From Asticcacaulis sp. ZE23SCel15 (GTDB lineage Bacteria > Pseudomonadota > Alphaproteobacteria > Caulobacterales > Caulobacteraceae), in NCBI RefSeq assembly GCF_030505395.1, contig NZ_CP130044.1:667001-731000 (forward strand): DNA of 64,000 bases. The letters run 5' to 3'. Both the position numbers and the translations under genes were made by a program. How positions within the stretch are numbered: position 1 is the first letter of the stretch; the number at the start of each line of letters is the position of its first letter. A model generated the notes under the pieces. That model was not told where the DNA came from, did not search any database, and worked only from the letters and a program-made list of their open reading frames with translations. Positions 17,309 to 26,178 of this stretch are shown in pieces.

Positions 17309-18001
17309 CTAAAAATCAAGTTCTTTATAATGGGCCGCCGCCGTCACGCCCGGCAGGATATCATTCAGCAATGGCCGGAAACAGGGGCGCGATTTGATGA
17401 CCATGTACCAGGTCTTAAGGTGCGGGTATTTCTGCCAGTTCATCTCATCGAAATAGTCGATGACGCTGAGGTGGGCGGCGCAGACGAAATCGGCATAGGA
17501 CATCGACCGTCCGGCCAGCCAGTTGCGTGTTTCCAGCAGGCTCTCAAAATAGCTCAAGTGATCACGCAGAAACTCACGCCCGGCACGCAGATTGTTAATG
17601 TCTGGCGCACCGTGCCCCATTAACCGCTTTTCCATTTTTTCATAGAGCAGCAAGGCATTGACCTCATAGTCGAACTTGCGCTCAAACCAGCCGACCAGAC
17701 GGCGCGCTTCGGCCCGCTCCTGCATCGGCACCGGCCACAGGCGCGGCGACAGCGGTAGTTCTTCGAGGTGCTCTAAGATCGCGCGGTTTTCACACACCAC
17801 CACGGTTTGGCCGTCTTCGTAATTCTCAACCAGCACCGGCAAAAGCCCTGACGGATTGAGCTTTAACAACTCATCGGTTGGCGCCCAGTATTTGACGGCG
17901 ATTTCAGTGACATCAAGTTTCTTTTCGCCCAGCGCCATACGCACCACGCGCGAAGCCGGGTCAAAGGCGAAATGATAAAACTGCCGTTCAATGGCACTCA
18001 T
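17309..18001 (-). CDS. Glutathione S-transferase family protein
   Basis: A 230-residue thioredoxin-fold protein with an all-helical C-terminal half. The N-terminal domain shows the GST pattern, including a proline after the beta strand (SGLLPVLVENYEDGQTVVVCENRAILEHLEE), where the Glu-Asn replaces the usual Glu-Ser that contacts the glutathione gamma-glutamyl group. The C-terminal half (MSYADFVCAAHLSVIDYFDEMNW) carries the conserved N-capping Asp of the GST fold. Substrate is unknown. The gene lies just upstream of queG on the same strand; no functional tie between the two is known to me. Confidence 0.85.
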   Translation of the reverse strand: MSAIERQFYHFAFDPASRVVRMALGEKKLDVTEIAVKYWAPTDELLKLNPSGLLPVLVENYEDGQTVVVCENRAILEHLEELPLSPRLWPVPMQERAEARRLVGWFERKFDYEVNALLLYEKMEKRLMGHGAPDINNLRAGREFLRDHLSYFESLLETRNWLAGRSMSYADFVCAAHLSVIDYFDEMNWQKYPHLKTWYMVIKSRPCFRPLLNDILPGVTAAAHYKELDF

Positions 18002-18474
18002 AAACGAAACCGTAATTGAAAAGTCGCGCGCGTGGCGACGCGGCCAAGGAGAACGAGTAAAACCATATTGCGCACGGTCACGGCAAGCCTTTTACCGCAG
18101 GATGCGCAAATAAGGCATGAAAAGCTTTGGAATCATTCCCACACCTACCATGCTTATGATTTTCTTATATTTATTAGTTTCAAAACACTGTGATCGCCTG
18201 CGCATTGAACTGCCACATTATCGTCTTATTCCCTAAGCAGATAGTATGCGTCTCAAGCTCACGCCCGGCTAAAAACTTAAGCGGGACAAGGGATGGACGG
18301 TTTTAAAGCTGAAGCTACGGCTAAACGCGACTTACGCACATCTTTATCGAAATCCATCTTGACTCGCACCCAAATCAATAATGGATTTTTTATATGAAAT
18401 GTGTCTAATTACCGCAAGTCGTCAATCTTGATTATCGCATTGTCAGTTCGCGTTCGCATACACAGGGAAAACAT
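18002..18474. other. Intergenic region without a gene
   Basis: About 470 bases lie between the divergent GST and citrate-synthase-like genes. The right half is AT-rich (TTATATTTATTAG near 18160-18180; TTTTTTATATGAAATG near 18387). I see no reading frame with a ribosome site, no RNA gene and no strong hairpin. It probably holds promoters for both genes. Confidence 0.5.
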
Positions 18475-19668
18475 ATGACACGTCAATGGATTAGCCGCGC
18501 CGAAGCGCTGGAGCGTCTGGATGTTAAGCCCCAAACCCTCTACGCCTACGTCAGCCGTCAGCGAATCGCGGCCAAAAGTGACCCTGATCACCCGCGCAAA
18601 AGTCTCTATTCCCTCGACGATGTTGAGCGCCTGTCCGGCCGCAGCGACCATACCCACGCCACCCCTGCCTCCGCACGCCCCGCCCCCAATATCATAAGTT
18701 CAGGCAATCCGGCGCGTGGCGAAGCCTCCATCGATTCCGAGATTTCGATCACCTTTCAGGGCCGCCACTATTATCGCGGCCAGGACAGCCTTGTCCTGGC
18801 GGAGACTGAAAACTTCGAGCCCGTAGCGACACTGCTGTGGCAAAGCGACAATTCAAACCTGTTCGGCCCCTTGAAGCCGCGCCCCGATGTCAACTTCCCC
18901 GGCGGCCCGCGCGCACGGGTCATGGCCATGCTCAGCCGCCGCCTCGAAGAAGAGGCGATGCAGGAAATCCTGCCGGAGCGCGACCTTGAACTCGAAGCCG
19001 CCGGTCTGCTCAACGAGCTGATCAACTCGGTCACCAACGGCGGCCCGCGTCTGTTTTTCCATCAACGCCTTGCGCGCGGCTGGAAGGTCAATGACCCGCG
19101 CGATATCGACCTGATCCGGCGCATTCTGATCCTGTCGGCTGACACCGAACTGGATGAATCAACTCTGGCCGTGCGCGTCAGTGCCGCCACCCAAGGCCCG
19201 CTGGCCAATTCGATCATGGCCGGTTTCGCCGCCCTGATGGGGCCTAAACTCGGTGGCCGCATTTCCCGCGCCGAAGCCTATGTCACTCAGGTGCGCCGCC
19301 ACGGCAATCCGGAACTGGTCGCCAAGACCTACCTTAATCAGGGTCTGGAACTCCCCGGCTTTGAGGCCGGCACCGCCTCATCCGAAAAGCAGCGCGCCGA
19401 AAGCTTGATGGCCGCTGCCCCCCACATGGGCAATGACCTCAAGACCATCCTTCAGGTCGGCGAAGACCTGACCGGACGCCCCGCCGGGTTCTCGCTGGCC
19501 GTGGCCTTGCTGGGTCGCCATCTCGATCTGCCCAAGGAAGCGCCCTTTACCCTTTACGGCTTAGGTCGCAGTGCGGGCTGGCTGGCGCACGCCATGGAGC
19601 AGATTGCCTCCAAATCGGCCCCCAAGGCCCGCTTGCGCTACATCGGCAAACATCCTCTAAATCCCTGA
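18475..19668 (+). CDS. HTH-fused citrate synthase homologue lacking catalytic residues
   Basis: A 397-residue protein in two parts. Residues 1-60 form a MerR/excisionase-like winged HTH (SRAEALERLDVKPQTLYAYV, then a basic R-K-S-LYSLDDVERL). The rest has the citrate synthase fold (YYRGQDSLVLAETENFEPVA, LHL-like helices, GLGRSAGWLAHAMEQI). HTH fusion is a known subgroup in alphaproteobacteria. All three catalytic positions seem changed: the ADHELNAS-type histidine reads ADTELDES, the second (GPLHGG-type) reads GPKLGG, and the aspartate-bearing GFGHPLY-PDGD loop reads GFEAGTASSE. The alignment was made by eye. If it is right, the protein cannot form citrate and may be a sensor or DNA-binding regulator. 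It is a single gene, followed by uppP. Confidence 0.8.
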   Translation: MTRQWISRAEALERLDVKPQTLYAYVSRQRIAAKSDPDHPRKSLYSLDDVERLSGRSDHTHATPASARPAPNIISSGNPARGEASIDSEISITFQGRHYYRGQDSLVLAETENFEPVATLLWQSDNSNLFGPLKPRPDVNFPGGPRARVMAMLSRRLEEEAMQEILPERDLELEAAGLLNELINSVTNGGPRLFFHQRLARGWKVNDPRDIDLIRRILILSADTELDESTLAVRVSAATQGPLANSIMAGFAALMGPKLGGRISRAEAYVTQVRRHGNPELVAKTYLNQGLELPGFEAGTASSEKQRAESLMAAAPHMGNDLKTILQVGEDLTGRPAGFSLAVALLGRHLDLPKEAPFTLYGLGRSAGWLAHAMEQIASKSAPKARLRYIGKHPLNP

Positions 19669-19790
19669 AAAGCGTAATATAAACTTTTTCGCAGGCGCGA
19701 CTTAACCCTCTTGTCATACCCGCACAGTACATTAGGGTCGATCAGACGTATGTGTTTGTGAGCCACCAGGCTGCGTTTCAAGAGGGATTT

Positions 19791-20597
19791 ATGGATTATC
19801 TGATTGCGTTGCTGCTGGGCTTTGTCGAAGGCCTGACAGAATATATCCCCGTGTCCTCGACGGGCCACCTGCTGCTGCTCAGCCATTTCCTGAATTTCAG
19901 CACAACCGGTAAGACGTTTGAAGTCCTGATCCAGTTGGGGGCCGTGCTGGCCTTGCTCAGCCTCTATTTCAACCGGCTGTGGAACGTCGTCATCACCCTG
20001 CCCTCTAATCCGCAGTCACGCGGGTTTGTCATCAGTATACTGGTCGCCTTTTTGCCCGCGCTGGTGCTGGGGGTTTTGCTGCACGACTTTATCAAGGGGG
20101 TGTTGTTTGAATCGCCGCAGACCATCTGCTACGCCCTGATCATCGGCGGCATACTGTTGTGGCTGGTTGACCGGTTTGCCCCCACGCCTACTCATAGCGA
20201 CGCCATGCGGTTGGATGTTAAAACCGCCCTGGCCATCGGCCTGTTTCAATGTCTGGCCATGATCCCCGGAATGTCGCGCTCAGGCTCAACCCTGATCGGG
20301 GCCATGCTGATGAAGGTCGAGAAAAAAGCCGCGGCCGAGTTTTCATTCTTTCTGGCCATGCCGACCATGGCCGGTGCCTTTGCCTACGACATCTATAAAA
20401 CCTACGATCAGATGGATTTCAGCGATGTCGGTCTGATCGCCACCGGCTTTATTGCCGCCTTTGTCACGGCCCTGTTTGTGGTGCGCGCCGTGCTCAATTT
20501 CGTCAGCAAGCATGGCTACGGCGTCTTCGCCCTGTGGCGTCTGGCCGTCGGCATTACCGGACTGATCCTGCTGCATTACGGCGTGGTGTTCAGATAA
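19791..20597 (+). CDS. uppP: Undecaprenyl-diphosphate phosphatase
   Basis: This membrane phosphatase regenerates the undecaprenyl-phosphate carrier for peptidoglycan and other cell-surface polymers; overproduction gives bacitracin resistance in other bacteria. The start at 19791 follows AGAGGGA; a longer frame from 19752 is not supported. The 268-residue protein has about seven to eight membrane segments, the catalytic EGLTEYIPVSSTGHL near the N-terminus, and PGMSRSGSTLIGA in the middle, both diagnostic for the BacA/UppP family. A strong terminator follows directly. Confidence 0.96.
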   Translation: MDYLIALLLGFVEGLTEYIPVSSTGHLLLLSHFLNFSTTGKTFEVLIQLGAVLALLSLYFNRLWNVVITLPSNPQSRGFVISILVAFLPALVLGVLLHDFIKGVLFESPQTICYALIIGGILLWLVDRFAPTPTHSDAMRLDVKTALAIGLFQCLAMIPGMSRSGSTLIGAMLMKVEKKAAAEFSFFLAMPTMAGAFAYDIYKTYDQMDFSDVGLIATGFIAAFVTALFVVRAVLNFVSKHGYGVFALWRLAVGITGLILLHYGVVFR

Positions 20598-20599
20598 CA

Positions 20600-20632
20600 A
20601 AAAAGCCCGCTGATGTCTCAGCGGGCTTTTTA
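20600..20632. terminator. Bidirectional terminator between uppP and the convergent NAD(P)-binding gene
   Basis: GCCCGCTGA pairs perfectly with TCAGCGGGC across a TGTC loop. A-runs precede and T-runs follow the stem, so it can work in both directions. It lies between two convergent genes. Confidence 0.92.
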
Positions 20633-20650
20633 AATCAGACTTCAGCCATC

Positions 20651-21607
20651 TTAGCTGACGGCCACGGCAAACTGGCCGTTCTTGCGGAAGCGCCACAGAT
20701 AGCCCGGCACCACCAATTCCACCGCCGTAGGTGCGACACCCAAGGCCTTAAGACCCGACGCCTGCGCGCCCACAACATTATCCTTTTGCAACAGCAGCAC
20801 CTGATCGGTCGTCACCAGCGGCGGCAGACCAAAGGCCGCCATCAGATCCCCGCCGATCCCAATGGCGCTGGCCAAAAAGAACGGCATGTATATGAGTGGC
20901 TTGGGCGCCATGACTTCCTGACCGACATATTTAACGACGTCATTGAAGCTATAGACCTTGGGGCCACCCAGTTCATAGGTTTTGCCAAAATGCGTATCCG
21001 ACGACATGATCGTCGCAAAGGCTTGCGCGACATCGCCAATATAGACCGGCTGGAATTTCGTCTTGCCGCCACCGATCGACGGCATGAACGGGAACATCTT
21101 GGTCTGATAGGCCAGCGAGGTAAAAAAACCGTCCTGCGGGCCGAAGATCACGCTGGGGCGAACAATGGTGGCGGTCGGAATGGCCTTAAGCACCGCGGCT
21201 TCGGCCTGCCCTTTTGAGGCGGCATATTTCGATGATGATGCCGGATCAGCACCAATCGCCGACATCTGCACAAAGCGCTTGATACCCAGAGCCGCCGCCT
21301 TTTGGGCAATCGTCGCCGACGCCTGACGGTGCAGGGCATCAAAGCTTTGCCCGCCAGATTGATATAAAATACCCACCAGATTGATCACCGCAGAGGCACC
21401 CTCAAGCGCGCGGTCAATATCGGCCTCTTTGCGCACATCGCAGCGCACAACCTGAATCTGCCCCACGTCACCGGCCGGTTTAAGGTCATAAGCGACGGTC
21501 GGTTTACGCACCGCCACACGGATGCGCCAGCCCTGCTTGGCTAAGGCCCGCACCACCTGCTTGCCCACAAAGCCCGAACCACCGAAGATCGTGACCAATT
21601 CCGCCAT
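20651..21607 (-). CDS. NAD(P)H-binding SDR-type protein, complex I NDUFA9-like
   Basis: An atypical extended short-chain dehydrogenase. The start at 21607 (MAELVTIFGGSGFVGKQVV) follows AGGGG and gives 318 residues. Seen are the nucleotide-binding GGSGFVG near the N-terminus, a D-V-R-K block after strand 3 (VVRCDVRKEADIDRAL), INLVGILYQ, and QMSAIGADPASSSKYAASKGQAE, in which the active-site YxxxK is conserved. The IVRPSVIFGPQDGFF block is the family signature of NDUFA9/YMF-type proteins. In mitochondria the homologue is a complex I accessory subunit binding NADPH; in alphaproteobacteria the role is unclear. It converges on uppP. Confidence 0.88.
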   Translation of the reverse strand: MAELVTIFGGSGFVGKQVVRALAKQGWRIRVAVRKPTVAYDLKPAGDVGQIQVVRCDVRKEADIDRALEGASAVINLVGILYQSGGQSFDALHRQASATIAQKAAALGIKRFVQMSAIGADPASSSKYAASKGQAEAAVLKAIPTATIVRPSVIFGPQDGFFTSLAYQTKMFPFMPSIGGGKTKFQPVYIGDVAQAFATIMSSDTHFGKTYELGGPKVYSFNDVVKYVGQEVMAPKPLIYMPFFLASAIGIGGDLMAAFGLPPLVTTDQVLLLQKDNVVGAQASGLKALGVAPTAVELVVPGYLWRFRKNGQFAVAVS

Positions 21608-21808
21608 AGGAAACCCCTGGATAATCGCTACATTCCCCCAATTAGCGTAAGGTTTTCGCTTACGCAACGCCTGATGAAAGCCCCCCGTCAAAACATGCAC
21701 AAATTGTTTTGGATATTCGTCACATAAGCCATTGACGCCACAAAAGTTTGTCGTTAAACGTCCGCCTCCTCAGCCGATAAGGCTTGAGGCCGCACCTAAT
21801 GATAAAGT

Positions 21809-21872
<64 letters not shown>

Positions 21873-21895
<23 letters not shown>

Positions 21896-21950
21896 ATAGG
21901 TCTTCCGGATATGTCCGGGAAAATTTGGAAAATCCCTTATAATCTGGTAC
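21873..21950. repeat. attL: tRNA 3' end and downstream flank
   Basis: TTCGAGTCCTCTCCTGGGCACCA plus the downstream flank (AATAGGTCTTCCGGATATGTCC and an AT-rich tail) recurs at 42,463-42,540, with one lost G and scattered changes. A more degenerate copy of the flank, without the tRNA part, lies at 63,463. Homology past the tRNA end implies that related element ends flank both sites. Confidence 0.85.
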
Positions 21951-22008
21951 TTTACACGGTGAAATGTTCGCCGTGGTCCGCGCTTGTCCGCCCTCATCCG
22001 GGCCCAAA

Positions 22009-22068
22009 GTGGGGTATAAAGTGGGGTACATTTCGCTGTTTTTAAATTTCCAGCGGACGATACCCCAC
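22009..22068. promoter_or_regulatory. GTGGGGTA motif cluster before the integrase start
   Basis: Two direct copies (22009-22018 and 22021-22028, reading gtggggtataaagtggggta) and one inverted copy (22061-22068) lie just before the integrase ATG. The same 20 bases recur at 42388-42407 inside the right border, and the core recurs in the palindrome at 23472-23524. This spacing suits integrase arm-type sites, an integrase repressor operator, or both. Confidence 0.65.
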
Positions 22069-22069
22069 T

Positions 22070-23264
22070 ATGGCACTTTCAGACATCGAAGTTCGCACTG
22101 CCAAACCTAAGAACGGCAAGGCTTCCAAGCTATTTGATGAGCACGGATTGTTCCTTTCCCTGCCGCCCACCGGAGCAAAGCTGTGGCGCTTCCGTTATAA
22201 GGTCGCTGGCAAGGAAAAACTCCTCGCCCTGGGTGCATATCCAACCGTAAGCCTAAAAGAAGCCCGCGCCCGTCGGGACGATGCACGCCGCCTTCTTAGC
22301 GAAGGTACTGATCCTGGGGCGGATAAGAAGCGCAAGGCCATCGCGGCCAAGATTTCGGCTGCCAACACCTTCAAGGCTTTGGCCGACGAATTCATTGATA
22401 AACTTGAGCAGGAAGGGCTGGCGGAGGTTACGGTCGCTAAACAGCGCTGGCTAGTTTCCCTGCTGGACAGCGCGATCGGCGATCGCCCGGTGACCGAGAT
22501 CGAACCTTTTGAAGTCTTGTCAGTTCTCAAATACATCGAAAAGCAGGGGAAACATGAAACGGCCAAGCGCGCCCGCGCCTTTGCCTCCCGCGTGTTCCGG
22601 TACGCCATCATTACAAGCCGTGCCAAGCTTAACCCGGCGGCTGATCTAGGCATGGCGTTGGTTAGCAAAAAGGCCAAGCATCACGCAGCGCTTCACGATC
22701 CGGGTGACGTCGGAGGGTTGCTGAGAGCAATTGACGAATATTCTGGGCATGTCTCCACCCGTTTAGCGCTGAGAACTCCTGCCCCATGTCTTTGTGCGGC
22801 CGGGAGAGTTACGACACATGGAGTGGGTCGAAATCGATTTTGAAAAATCTGTCTGGCGCATTCCCTCGGGTAAAATGAAAATGCGCAGCGAACATGTCGT
22901 TCCCCTATCGCGGCAATCGATTGCTATCCTACTAGAAGCTAAACAGCACCACATCAATGGTCTATATGTCTTTCCGGCGGTTAGCACCTGGCAGCGGCCT
23001 ATGTCGGAAAATACTCTAAATGCGGGGCTTCGCAGGCTCGGCTACACTAATGATGAAATGACGTCTCACGGCTTTCGTAGTACGGCGAGTACACTCCTCA
23101 ATAAATCAGGGCTTTGGTCATCTGATGCCATTGAACGCTCGCTCGCCCACAAAGATTCAAACTCCGTCCGAGGCATTTATCACCGTGGTGCACACTGGAA
23201 AGAGCGTGTGGATATGGCGCAATGGTGGTCCGATTACCTGGATGCCCTTAAAACGGCAGGCTAG
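22070..23264 (+). pseudogene. int: P4-family tyrosine integrase, frameshifted
   Basis: An N-terminal DUF4102-type DNA-binding domain (ALSDIEVRTAKPKNGKASKLFDEHGLFLSLP) and the core-binding region run in one frame to about 22774. The catalytic domain then continues in the +1 frame: LLPHVFVRPGELRHMEWVEI with the first catalytic Arg, MTSHGFRSTAST (His-xx-Arg) and the tyrosine in SVRGIYHRGAHW. An extra A near 22775 (or two missing bases) would account for the shift. The join restores about 397 residues, the usual length. The gene is the first inside the element, reading away from the tRNA. The first ORF runs on to 22843 out of frame; the second could start at a GTG at 22794. Without correction, the protein lacks its catalytic domain. 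Sequencing error cannot be excluded. Confidence 0.9.
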
Positions 23265-23471
23265 ATGCCAGGCACTTCATATAACTAGTAAACCGCCTAA
23301 GACCGGCAATTGTCTCAGCGCTGATGAGAAATTGCCGTGGTCTAATACCAAGGCAATTTATCTAACTTTTGTGGTCGGTGGGCACGCTTTGATGTTGGCC
23401 CTTACAATAGCCGGATAGCTTATTGAGTATACGACACGGCGTAAACTGACTTATGCAGCGCGACACACCGC

Positions 23472-23524
23472 TCCTTATACCCCACACCGTATATTTGCGG
23501 TTTATACGGTGTGGGGTATAAGGA
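23472..23524. promoter_or_regulatory. Perfect 22-bp inverted repeat, likely operator of the HipB-like gene
   Basis: Bases 23472-23493 and 23503-23524 are perfect reverse complements around a 9-base centre (TTTGCGGTT). The arms contain TTATACCCCACAC and its mirror GTGTGGGGTATAA. The right arm ends 19 bases before the ATG of the HTH gene, so a bound regulator would block its promoter or ribosome site. HipB-type repressors bind TATCC-N8-GGATA palindromes, and this site is longer. It shares the GTGGGGTA core with both element ends. Confidence 0.7.
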
Positions 23525-23542
23525 ACTCAAAGGGCTACCACT

Positions 23543-23791
23543 ATGAAGCAAATTGCTAGATCTCCGAAACAAATCGGATCGATCCTACGGCGACATCGCG
23601 TGTCGAAGAAGATGACACAAGCAGACCTTGCAGGAACAACAGGACTCCGCCAGGCTACGATTTCGGAGGTCGAAACTGGGCAGGAAGGCACAAAACTAGC
23701 GACTCTTTTATGTGTCCTTGCCGCCTTAGACCTCGAAATTACAATATCATCTAGGACACGCGACAGCCATGATATCGAAGACATATTTTAG
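23543..23791 (+). CDS. HipB-like XRE-family regulator, no hipA partner
   Basis: An 82-residue XRE/HipB-like protein with a clear HTH: IGSILRRHRVSKKMTQADLA, then GLRQATISEVETGQEGTKLATLLCVLAALDLEITI. The C-terminus (ISSRTRDSHDIEDIF) resembles HipB tails that contact HipA. The next gene downstream is hsdR on the other strand, so no HipA kinase follows. It probably regulates itself through the 22-bp palindrome. It could be a leftover antitoxin or a regulator of the integrase or the restriction genes. Confidence 0.85.
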   Translation: MKQIARSPKQIGSILRRHRVSKKMTQADLAGTTGLRQATISEVETGQEGTKLATLLCVLAALDLEITISSRTRDSHDIEDIF

Positions 23792-23843
23792 TATCATGTC
23801 GCACATGCATCAGCCATATCTGCTGACACGTGAAAGGCGTGCC

Positions 23844-26168
23844 CTAAATAGAATAGAGCGTTTCTTGCAGGCCAACATACGCCGCCTTGATAGCCGTAAG
23901 GTCACCCAATCTGGCCTTGCCCTCGGCCACGCTGCCGTAGCGGGCGATCAGGTAGTTGCCAAGCTTTTTGGTGCCCAGTTCGCCTTCGCCGTTGGTCACG
24001 TAAGCCCGCAGTATCGACACCAGCAGATTTTTCAACTCACCATCGACCGCCTTAAGCCCCAGCGTTTCGGTCGTCCTGGCCCGTTGCTGGCGGGTAACCG
24101 GCGCATGCGTGAACAGAATATAGGCCAGCACGTCAAACAAGTCGGAATCCCTGGCGTCGATCAGGCGGCGCATATCATCCAGCTTATCGTGATCATAACC
24201 GCGATCAGAAAGCTGTTCCAGAAACTGTTCGCGTCTGTCCGGATTACTCCACGCGGCTCTTAGGGCGTCTTCGTCCGGTATCATGCCCGACAGATCACCA
24301 AACAGCCGTTGCAGGAACTGCGCCGCCGTCATCGGGTGCCCGTCCGGCCCCCAATAGGTCGTGGTGGCGATAAAGCGGATATGTCGGTCTTTGCCATCGG
24401 CCAGTTTGATGACGATCTTTTCGGTCGGACCGGCATCGTCTCCGCCGTCACCCCCATCAAACGGTTCCTCCGGTTCAGGTTCACCCGGCATCCGTGGTCC
24501 GCGTGGGCCGGGCACGACCGGCTCCAGCGGCTCACCGTCCCATTCCGGGTCCTGAAAATTCTCGTGCGCCTTGACGAAATCCCAGATGGTGAAAAAGGCC
24601 TTGTCCTCAAAGGTGCGGGTGCCGCGTCCGATAATCTGTTTGAATTCGATCATCGATTTCACCGGCCGCATCAGTACGATATGGCGGACATTGCGCGCAT
24701 CGACCCCGGTCGACAGTTTCTGAGAGGTGGTCAGGATGGTCGGAATAGTCTTATCGTTATCCTGAAACGCCCGCAGGTGCGCTTCGCCAATTGCTCCGTC
24801 ATTGGCCGTCACCCGGTGGCAATAGTCAGGGTTGGTGCTGGTCTTCACCTGATTGATCAGATCACGGATCAGGGCGGCATGATCTTGCGTGGCGCAGAAT
24901 ACAATCGCCTTTTGCCGCTGATCGACCTGGCTCATAAACTCTTTGACGCGGCTCAGTTCGCGGTCTTCGATGATGATGCGGGTGTTGAAATCTCCTTCGC
25001 TGAACCGTTCCCCTTCTTCGACCTCACCGCTCAAAAGCTCGTCCGAGCCGTCATAGATATATTCATCGATGGTGCTGGCCATCTGGCGCACCTTGAACGG
25101 CGTAAGAAACCCGTCCTCGATCCCTTCCTTCAGGGCATAGGTATAGACCGGCTCACCGAAGTAGGCGTAGGTGTCGGCATTATGTTTGCGTTTGGGCGTG
25201 GCGGTCAGGCCAAGCTGCGCTGCCGGTTCAAAATATTCAAGAATGGCCCGCCATTCGCTTTCATCCTTGGCCCCGCCGCGGTGACATTCGTCGATGATGA
25301 TAAAATCAAAAAAATCAGGTGGATACTGCTTATAGAGCGGCTCACTATCACCGGTCATAAAGGTCTGGAAAATTGTGAAAAACACGCTGGCATTTTTCGG
25401 CACCCGACCTTTGTTTTTGGCGATGGCCGCCGGATTGATCCGCGTCAGGGCGTCGGTGTCAAAGCCCGAAAACGAGTTATAGGCCTGATCGGCCAGAATA
25501 TTTCGGTCGGCCAGAAACAGGATGCGCGGGCGGCGCACAGGTTCGCGGCTCAGGTTCCATTTGGATTGAAACAGCTTCCACGCAATCTGAAAGGCAATTG
25601 AGGTCTTACCCGTGCCGGTCGCCAGCGTCAGCAGGATGCGGCGCTTGTTTTCGGCAATGGCGTCAAGTACCGCCGTAATGGCCCGGTGCTGGTAATAGCG
25701 CGGGTCCCACTTGCCGCCGTCGGTTTCAAATTCGACGGCCCCAAAACGGTCGCGCCAGTTGTTGTGGAGCGGATAGACCTTTTCCCACAGCTCATCCGGC
25801 GTCGGAAAGGCCGTGGCCATGTCGCCTTCATGGCCGGTGGCGCGATCGATCTGATACCAGTTGAGGCCGTTGGTGGCGTAGGCGAAACGGGCATTAAGCC
25901 GCATCGCATAGTCCTTAGTCTGCCCCACCCCTTCACGGTGCGACAGGCCCGCGCGCTTGGCCTCAATGGTCGCCAGCTTATGGCCGCGATAGATCAGCAC
26001 ATAGTCGCAACTTAAAGATTTGCCGCGTCTGTTGCCGCTCAGGATTCGCCCCGGACAGATGACCTCACGCCGCACCCGTGAGCCTTCGACCACGCCCCAT
26101 CCGGCGGCCCGCAATACGGGGTCGATGCGGTCAGCGCGCGTCTCAGACTCGGTCTCGTCGTGAATCAT
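23844..26168 (-). CDS. hsdR: Type I restriction enzyme subunit R
   Basis: The DNA-translocating and cutting subunit of a type I restriction enzyme. The 774-residue length fits the EcoEI-type short HsdR subgroup. The N-terminal nuclease has the PD-(D/E)xK pattern with CDYVLIYRGHKLATIEAKR (Asp, then Glu-x-Lys). Motor motifs are LLTLATGTGKTSIA (Walker A), FFDFIIIDECHRGG (DECH) and QLGLTATPKR, then the second RecA lobe with KAIVFCATQDHA and IGRGTRTF. The start at 26168 follows GGGGGATC. It is the last gene of the hsdM-hsdS-hsdR operon, with a ten-base gap after hsdS. A polyacidic linker (EPEPEEPFDGGDGGDDAG) lies near residue 570. Confidence 0.94.
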   Translation of the reverse strand: MIHDETESETRADRIDPVLRAAGWGVVEGSRVRREVICPGRILSGNRRGKSLSCDYVLIYRGHKLATIEAKRAGLSHREGVGQTKDYAMRLNARFAYATNGLNWYQIDRATGHEGDMATAFPTPDELWEKVYPLHNNWRDRFGAVEFETDGGKWDPRYYQHRAITAVLDAIAENKRRILLTLATGTGKTSIAFQIAWKLFQSKWNLSREPVRRPRILFLADRNILADQAYNSFSGFDTDALTRINPAAIAKNKGRVPKNASVFFTIFQTFMTGDSEPLYKQYPPDFFDFIIIDECHRGGAKDESEWRAILEYFEPAAQLGLTATPKRKHNADTYAYFGEPVYTYALKEGIEDGFLTPFKVRQMASTIDEYIYDGSDELLSGEVEEGERFSEGDFNTRIIIEDRELSRVKEFMSQVDQRQKAIVFCATQDHAALIRDLINQVKTSTNPDYCHRVTANDGAIGEAHLRAFQDNDKTIPTILTTSQKLSTGVDARNVRHIVLMRPVKSMIEFKQIIGRGTRTFEDKAFFTIWDFVKAHENFQDPEWDGEPLEPVVPGPRGPRMPGEPEPEEPFDGGDGGDDAGPTEKIVIKLADGKDRHIRFIATTTYWGPDGHPMTAAQFLQRLFGDLSGMIPDEDALRAAWSNPDRREQFLEQLSDRGYDHDKLDDMRRLIDARDSDLFDVLAYILFTHAPVTRQQRARTTETLGLKAVDGELKNLLVSILRAYVTNGEGELGTKKLGNYLIARYGSVAEGKARLGDLTAIKAAYVGLQETLYSI

Positions 26169-26178
26169 GATCCCCCGA

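Noticed and set aside
24309-25601. 430-codon plus-strand frame inside hsdR
   Set aside because: It mirrors the helicase gene in reverse. The motor motifs on the other strand prove which strand is coding.
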